From the NCBI GenBank assembly GCA_032622095.1, contig CP136064.1:149669819-149733818 (forward strand): a stretch of 64,000 nt of DNA. Direction: 5' to 3'. Within the stretch, counting starts at the first letter, position 1, and every line of letters starts with the position of its first letter. The position numbers and the translations under genes were made by a program. This DNA is from Siphonodentalium dalli. Taxonomy: Eukaryota; Mollusca; Scaphopoda; Gadilida; Siphonodentaliidae. Shown piece by piece: positions 57,077 to 64,000 of this stretch. Below the pieces are notes generated by a model, which saw only the letters and a list, made by a program, of their open reading frames with translations, was not told the origin of the DNA and ran no database searches.

Positions 57077-58556
57077 GAGACATTAACTACTATATTCTAA
57101 AGTTATATATATATAAAGCTATATGATCATAAAGGTCGCGTTCCCCAACGGCCACAGCCATTGCCATCCAGACTGTAAATTGTTCTTTAAATACATAGTG
57201 AAATAAATGCACCACAGTTCCTGACATTTTCTTGAATATTACCGCCCACATACTGACACTAACCCCGAGAGAGGATAACAAAACACGCATACATTCATGC
57301 TATAAAGACATTATCCTTTAGTCCATCCGACTGTTTTGAGGGAGGCTAGCATATTATTATCCAGACAAAAGTGTACGTAGTTGAATCAGAAAGACTTCGA
57401 AATGGATGTGGAATACAACCTTACCACACCAAATAAAACCGACACGCATGACATTCGATATCTTAAACATGCACCAGGTGTAGGGGTGGTGTATACAGTG
57501 GCCCATTTCATTTCCACTATCATGGCGCATGTCCACAAACTAGCACCGCGAGCATTGTTCTTCTCGGCTGGGCGTCACACAGTTTGCTTCGGATAATGGT
57601 CAAGAAGTGTGGGTAGTCTGTACACTAGGGTCTTCGCCTTAGCAGATAGACATCTGTCCAAGGGAATGAGACAGCTAGCAACCTTCGAAACACTGTCGAA
57701 GTTGTTCACATATGCCAATGCGTTCGCTGAGTTTGTGAGTTGACGAACCATCTATTGAGAAGTGACTAGCTAACTGGTTCGCCAGGCGTACATGTCGTTA
57801 TCCCATGGGGTATGAGACACATACATAGAGATGACCTTCTGTAAGCTAGACACCGGAAAATGAATTGTTTGAAACATTATGATTAGAGGGACCCTACTCC
57901 CAGGAAGTGGTGAATACTTTGTCGGTGTGAGCGACCTAGATTTATCAGACAAAGAAATGGAAGCTGGTCCAGATAATTATGGACGTGACGTGGCAAATCA
58001 GAATCTGTTATCAGGTAATTGTTCTGATATAACTATTCGGCGCACCTACGCTTACGGCCATTATCGGCGCTAAGTGGAGACTGGATTTCGAAATGCCACA
58101 TCGCGATATTAATTGTGGTGTTTCATCTTTCCAGAAGGATACGAGCTATGTTATGCGTTTTGATACCTTTAGGTTGAACTAGTAGATGGTTTATGTACAG
58201 TTTCGTCCATACATACCGATATTATGACAAAAAGTTGAAATTAATATGTGAAAATATCGATTTATTTTCAATTTCTAGCCGCCAATTTAGCAGCGATCTT
58301 GGCTGTGAGTATCAATTGCCAAACCCTAATGAATACTTCATGTCACTATTCCATATCAACATGTAATGTAATGGTGGATAGAAATCGCGAAACAATAACG
58401 CCCATCGTAAGAAAGTAAAGGAATGTAGACTTGTTTTCAAATTTCGGTCGCCATTTTGGCCGCCATCTTTGATTTGGAAAACCATTTCTTGCATGAGATG
58501 TAAGGTAATTACTTCACCTCAGTATTTCCAACTCAACTGTACGCATGGATGGAGTT

Positions 58557-59577
58557 TTCTCCCACCCCTACACACTTTAGCACAGGCAGCCAGTGTGAGA
58601 TAGCTGGGTGAGATTTCCCTGTCTCACATAACACGTGACCATCTATCTCACACCACCCACATGACTGCTTTACCTATTTAATTAAGAGCCGGAACTAATT
58701 TAACTATCCGTCATCATGTTTTGTGTGAACTAAAACAGATCAAAACAATGGCGACCAACCAGTTACGCTTCGCTTTTCAAGTAAATAAATACGGACGAAT
58801 TCGTGGACGCTAATATAAATGGAGATAAGCCTCAACTGTTAATCACGAAAAACCTTCAACATAACCTCACTTGCAGACACAGAGTTGCATATATAACTTG
58901 AAATATAAACGACTAATTTGCGAACATATTCCATAAAACGGAAGACCCCAAGCGAAACTGGCACCACTGGCACATTTTGTAACAGGTAAACAATAGCCGC
59001 TTCACAAATGACGAACGAAATAATTCCACATTCGAACAGTTGTCATCGTTGCAATAAATCGTCGAACGCGTCTAACTAACAGTTGTCTGTCATATATTCA
59101 CATGTTTCCGTTTCTAATGGTATCGATATGGTCATTTCCGATGACAAACACGATTAGTCCAGTTGTATATACTTCATATCAATACGCGCATTTCTCGGAA
59201 TTTATGCAGGTGCAACGATGTGACGTATCCATGTCATTTTCACAAGACCGTGTCGATTTCACTCTAACGTATTAACCCTGCGCGCAGGGGTAACGCGCTT
59301 TGTTTTTACAGTATTGGTATATACCGAAATCATCCCAGTTAATCACGAATATCGCATCAGATTTCTCCCCAGATATACCGCTACGAAGCTACTGGAATGT
59401 GCCAAAGATTGGTATAAAACAAAAAATCGGAATGAGGCTCTTGGGTTGGGAGAAAAATGATCCATCATGACCTGGGGTGTGGGATGGAAAAATCTCACCC
59501 TCGGGGCCAAATATCTGGCCCCTCGGGTGAGATTTTTCCATCCCACACCCCAGGTCATGATGGATAATATTAGTCTT
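58557..59577. mobile_element. Insertion in the right arm, ~1.02 kb
   Basis: The left arm reads ggagttgtctcgacaataat without interruption; the right arm reads ggagtt, then 1 kb of unrelated sequence starting ttctcccacccctacacac, then tcttgacaataatg. It contains a strong palindrome at its right end (59458-59568). Ends and target duplication are unclear. Confidence 0.7.
59458..59568. repeat. Near-perfect palindrome, 49-nt arms
   Basis: tccatcatgacctggggtgt...cggggcca, a 6-nt spacer AATATC, then tggcccctcgggtgagattt...catgatgga. About two mismatches in 49. Confidence 0.88.
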
Positions 59578-60462
59578 GACAATAATGCCCAATGATGTGA
59601 ATATGAGGGAATTTCGGTGATTTTTCAAAATCTGTCCGCCATTGTGGGCGCCATTTTGGATTTGGGGGACTTTTATTTGGATATGATACAAGGAAAGTTC
59701 TTCGCCTAAGTGTTCCCAACCTACAATAGTAAGCAGGTGTGGAGTTGTCATGACAATAATGCTCACTGATGTTAAAATCTGCGATTTTCGGCGATTTTTT
59801 ATTTCTGGTGACCATTTTGGCCGCAATCTTGGATTTGGGTAAATATTCCTCAACTCAGGTATAAGAGGAATCCTAGCTCGAGTATCGCCTGCAAATATAT
59901 ATGCATGGGTGTTGTTATAATAGCAATAACATTCATTGATTCGAAACATAACATCGCGTTATTAACGGAGATTCGGCTTTGACCAATGATACCGGCATTT
60001 GGGAAAACGTGATATCGGACAAAAATATCCCGCAATGAATGCATATTATGGTCCCCATGTGTTCGCCAATGACTCCTCTATATGATAAATGTATAACATG
60101 ACGCAAAAATTCTAACATTTTCCCACAGAGACAAACGAAATGTGGCAACATTTCAGAAAAATAGCATATTTTCACATTTCGGCGGCCATCTTGGCCGCCA
60201 TATTGGATTCTGGTGTCGGATTTTTGGCTAATTTGTAAGGGTTGTATATTAGCATAACGAATCGAGCGGAAAACAAGACCGCATGTGCTATCATCTTTAC
60301 TATAATGGCGATCAAAGAGACCTGGTGCATTTAAAAAAAATGGCCACCATGATGGACGCCATCTTGTCTGGAGTCTCTGCGGCCACTTTTTTTCTTGTTA
60401 ACAAGTGAAAAAAATTAGAGGAGACCTTAAGGAAGAAAATTAGTGGGGTGAAGATAAGTCCT

Positions 60463-60477
60463 GGGGGGGGGGGGGGG
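60463..60477 (+). repeat. Poly-G tract, 15 bases
   Basis: Mirror of the poly-C run in the left arm of the inverted repeat. Confidence 0.85.
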
Positions 60478-60569
60478 TGCAGAGGTCGACCAATATCTCC
60501 TGGACTAATAGAGTAAAATTTCCCAGTGTGATAAACCCTTTCTATACTGAATGTATTCTCCCATTCAGT

Positions 60570-60724
60570 TTTAAAAGGAACATTCTATTATTCATTTGGA
60601 GGGGATTTCAGTTAATGTAAGCAGACGACAGCCATGTAAAAATATAATACAACAGCAAAATGATTCATATTCTTAGATGGGGAATCATTTCCTATGGGAA
60701 CTACTCATCAATGAGTATTTATAT
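60570..60724 (+). repeat. Dispersed ~230-bp repeat, copy 3
   Basis: Blocks cccattcagttttaaaagg, attcatttggaggggatttc, gtaagcagacgacag and tcatcaatgagtatttat match the copies at 37765 and 47498. Confidence 0.55.
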
Positions 60725-62478
60725 TCTGGTCATTGAAGCATTGGACCTAGAAAAAATTCTTACAAGCTGTTTCTGGTATCAATTTGTCGGGCAGAATCTG
60801 AGGAACAACATATCCAAAATCCGCTAAAATCCACTTTGGGGAAACTTCTCTATTCAAATTGGCACCCAATATGGTTGTCAGTATCGAAAATTGTTGAATT
60901 TCCATGGTAGGCGCAATAATAAATGCCAAATTTGTATTAAATTTAAATATTGACAAACAATGCTTACCGGTAGTCGTAAAACATATTTGTAGAATGTCTT
61001 TCCCAAAATGGCTGCCAAATGGACAAAACTGAATCAAATTTACACTTTGTGCAAAATGTAATAGCTAATCCTATAAGAGTGAACAAACACTCACATTGTT
61101 CGAGAATATTCATTGCAGAGTATAAGAGAAATGTTTGATCAGAGAGATGTAAGAATTCTCCCTATTAAATGAATCTCACGAGAGAGCAATCAAAAGCGGG
61201 TCTCATGCAACGGTAAAATCTGGACATTTGGGCGCAAAGAATGGAACAATAATGCAGTTTTATATGTATTTTTTATGTTGAATCATGTGTAATTAAACAG
61301 TTGAATGCAATTTGATATGGATGTATTGATTCTGTGATCTTTTGTAGAAGCATAAATTTATGTAGTCAGAGCAGTCTCGTGAATGTGACCGATCATCATT
61401 TATTTTGATATCTACAACATCAACCCGTTCAAATGCACTGCTATAGAACAATATAAGATATATGCATATAGTACTGGGTACAATGTGAAGATCCTATTGT
61501 CTATGCCTCAAAATAATAATCATAGAATATTTCGGTTTTATCACAAGAATAACATGGTGGTATATTATGAACACAATTTATCAAAACACAAAGAAGTAAC
61601 ATAGCCTGTCTTCAATAAATTCTAAACTTGACCAATATATGGCTTTAATACATACTCTGTGACTGAGACTGCTTATAGCTGGAAATTATATTTTGTTATA
61701 TTCACCAGAGCCACATATATGCAGAAATTACTATTATTTCTGCAACCGCATCACCGCGTCACCCCTTTAAAATATCCCTAATGTTACACATAGTTGTTGT
61801 ACACAAAACCACAAATAGCAACATTTAGCGAATGTTCAATGTTGAAATAACAGCTTTAATCGATGATCCCCTGCTACTTTAATAGCACAATTACATGGGT
61901 GGTATTGGTAAGATATTTTCAAACAAAACAATACTGAAAACTAATATTGTGCAATGCGTGGTAGTATACTCCAGTTGTAAAGTGGGGACTGAAGTAATTT
62001 GAACACAATTTTTTACTAATAAACCAGTTTGGTAGCAGCGTGAAAATTAGTCATACATAAACTGTAAGATGTACCATCTCTTTGTTCTGGTGAGATATGG
62101 TGCTAATCTATTGAAGAGATGAGTTTTTCTTTGCATCGGGACATATGTGTACGGTATATTATCATGGAGAGTATAGCAAATTCCATAAATGTAACTAGTC
62201 TTTATACCACAAGGGGGTGCACTTCAGTTTATTTGTTACATTCAATAATTAATCACAATGCCAAATGAAACTACCATGCATTGCGTGGCGAAACATTACA
62301 TTGTGTGTTGCATGACCAAAATAATTATATTTTGACCAGTAAATGTGATGTTGGATAACTGAGCTACATACTTGTACATTAATAATACATATATTCACTC
62401 CGATGTTGGAGTTGCAGCCATTTTTAACAGCCATTTCGTGGCCACGATTGTATTATTTTCTGTCCGCGTCACTATATT

Positions 62479-62495
62479 CCCCCCCCCCCCCCCCC
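62479..62495 (+). repeat. Poly-C tract, 17 bases
   Basis: Uninterrupted C run. Confidence 0.85.
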
Positions 62496-63127
62496 AGCTA
62501 TAATTTCCCGCATACTGGTATAACTGCGTAATTCCTATGCCACAACATAATGTATACTTACCTTCATAATTTACGTCAGACCCCACCCTTATTCAGGGCG
62601 CTGTTGAACATTTTTTCCCAAAGCAGATTATAGCAGATATTGGATATGTTATACACGAAGATCTCCCCTTTCAAACGATACCAAATTTAGCTTGTTAATA
62701 ATTTTTTCCTGGTAGACCTTATATTTTCAGCCCCAACAGCCAGACTATTAGTATAGAAAGGTTAACCCTGCACACAGTCTTTCTCCCACCAGTAATACTG
62801 ACAGCGGTGTTATGCCCTTATGGCTGAAACCCCAACAAGTCAAATATCCAGTCCTCCACTTTAGATTGCTTCCAAATTTGAAATATATATCCTATGTGAG
62901 GTACATGATCATGTTGATGCGACACTGTGGTTTCTGAGTTGACAGTTTTAGATCATATCTGATAATATATGTACTGGTATTTTCACACATGATTGTCCCT
63001 ATTTAGAATGACCTCTGTAATGTTTTACACCACTGGTTACTTATATTGTCAGAAAGCTATCAATTGTCATGAAGCCTGTTGAAGGTGGGCAAATTTCTAA
63101 AGGTTTGCACAAAGAAAAGCACTTTGC

Positions 63128-63130
<3 letters not shown>

Positions 63131-63170
<40 letters not shown>
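63131..63170 (+). repeat. Poly-C tract, 40 bases
   Basis: Exactly 40 consecutive C. The length is suspiciously round and may reflect consensus or basecalling limits. Confidence 0.85.
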
Positions 63171-63529
63171 ATCCTTTGACTTATTGTTGTGGTGTGGGTA
63201 TGTGACATTGCATCGTATGGCCTATTAAGTAATTCCTATCAGCTAAGTTTATAAGAACATGATGATATGTCATGTCATGTCCCATTCACCAGCAAGGTTG
63301 TTGCAGCAAGAAAAAAATTACTGCAGCAAAGCTAGCTTTTTTTCAAGTTAATTGATATTTACATTTTAGAACTACAACTAGAAATTTGATTCATGCCTTT
63401 ATGGAATTCCTGTAGTTAAATATCAACCCTATATATGTACACTAATCTTGCTTGCAGGGTTGAATCACCCTAAACTTCAGTATAATCATTCACAAATAGC
63501 ATACATATTAACTACTCAAAATGCTTATT

Positions 63530-64000
63530 AGCTCAACTTTACTTTGTAAAGTTTGAGCTATTGCCATGGCTTGGTATCCGTCGTCCGTGTGTGCGTGTGT
63601 GCGTGTGTGCGTGATGCGTCAACAATTTCCTTTAGCACGGGCTACAGTTCGTACCTTTGGTCCGATTATTATGAAATTTGTCATGGATGTTGACATTGAC
63701 ATGTAGATGGGAACGAGTCATTTTGGGGTCATTCGGAAAACAAACATGGCCGCCAGTGGCCATCTTGGATTTCAAAATTCAATCCATTAGCACGGGCTAC
63801 AGGTCGTACCGTTCGTCTTATCATCATAAAATTTGACATGGATGTTAACAATGACATGTAGATGGGATCGAGTAATTTTGGGGTCATTCGGGCAAAAAAA
63901 CATGGCCGCCAGCAGCCATCTTGGATTTTACTCTTTGTATGACTAAATCCTTTAGCACGGGCTACAGGTCGTACCTTTAGTCTGATCATCATGAAATTTG
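63530..64000 (+). repeat. Hairpin-headed repeat, AGCTCAAC family, copy running off the window
   Basis: Full head (TAGCTCAACTTTACTTTG...GAGCTATTGCC), gtccgtgtgtgcgtgtgtgc, gtcaacaatttcctttagca, then at least two ~165-bp modules. Best-preserved head in the window. Confidence 0.8.

Larger units (their letters stand above)
54521..60507. repeat. 6-kb inverted repeat (foldback-like) element
   Basis: The left end TAGTCCAGGAGATATTGGTC (54521) is matched inverted at the right end (...CCTGGACTA, 60507). The arms can be followed inward to about 56800 and 57370, leaving a ~570-bp unpaired centre. Outer arms are very similar and carry aagatggcggccaaaatgg modules; inner arms are much more diverged. The right arm carries a 1-kb insertion (58557-59577). 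No clear target duplication (possibly ATA). Long terminal inverted repeats occur in Foldback and some P- or MULE-type transposons; the class is not assigned. Confidence 0.8.
57370..60507 (-). repeat. Right arm of the 6-kb inverted repeat
   Basis: Mirrors the left arm. Continuity is broken once, at 58557-59577. Confidence 0.75.
60725..63529. other. Largely unrecognised sequence
   Basis: AT-rich and without recognisable domains. A GTAAGT on the minus strand at about 62560 follows an open stretch (MGSDVNYE), but no partner exon was found. Contains two poly-C tracts. Confidence 0.3.

Noticed and set aside
55081-59949. Matching 139- and 186-codon frames (MFRIN... on each strand)
   Set aside because: They are the two arms of one inverted repeat with 'atggcggcc' modules; the peptide is low in hallmark residues and frames break differently in each arm.
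62395-62586. Minus-strand exon with GTAAGT donor near 62560 (MGSDVNYE)
   Set aside because: Good donor but no partner exon, no domain, and a poly-C tract lies inside the frame.

Overview
This is an AT-rich, intron-rich and very repeat-dense piece of animal genome. Exon/intron structure, two recognisable animal genes and the repeat content (Penelope-like, DIRS-like, copia-like, CR1/L2-like, hAT, piggyBac-like, pogo/Tc-like and Helitron-like elements, plus short repeats that begin with a hairpin) fit a marine invertebrate, most likely a lophotrochozoan such as a mollusc or brachiopod. The species cannot be fixed from the sequence alone.

Host genes are a tiny fraction of the bases. (1) The last four coding exons of an RNF10-like RING E3 ligase lie on the + strand (823-951, 12806-12894, 16417-16594, 17279-17367). 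The first intron visible here is 11.9 kb and stuffed with transposons. The second exon carries a near-consensus PAM2 (poly(A)-binding-protein binding) motif. (2) At 36192-36473 there is a TATA box, an ATG exon and a 27-nt second exon that look like the start of 4-hydroxyphenylpyruvate dioxygenase (hpd); its other exons were not found. The two genes appear unrelated in function.

Layout. 1-17.4 kb: RNF10 3' part, with a 22-bp minisatellite element (two copies in opposite orientation), a Penelope-like element with a 13-bp target duplication, a 1.07-kb hAT element with an 8-bp duplication, and several hairpin-headed repeats. 17.4-21.4 kb: RNF10 3' flank, a tRNA-like SINE and repeats. 21.4-32.6 kb: a four-layer nest, in which copia-like pol remnants are split by a DIRS-like element, which carries two pogo-like MITEs, one of which carries a further hairpin repeat. 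33.1-34.7 kb: CR1/L2-like reverse transcriptase with two stops. 34.8-37.4 kb: TTAA-flanked MITEs around the hpd start. 38.7-42.8 kb: a piggyBac-like MITE split by a non-LTR retrotransposon, with an exact 562-bp direct duplication on either side. 43-51 kb: CR1/L2 remnant, a MITE made of CGGGA/CGGCA motifs, ~165-bp tandem modules interrupted by a second hAT element. 51.7-53.7 kb: three abutting Helitron-like units (TC...CTAG), two holding 122-bp satellite arrays. 54.5-60.5 kb: a 6-kb inverted repeat with a 1-kb insertion in one arm. 60.5-64 kb: unrecognised sequence, long poly-C tracts and one more hairpin repeat.

No CRISPR array, rRNA or convincing canonical tRNA gene was seen. All statements come from reading the sequence; no database search or folding program was run.
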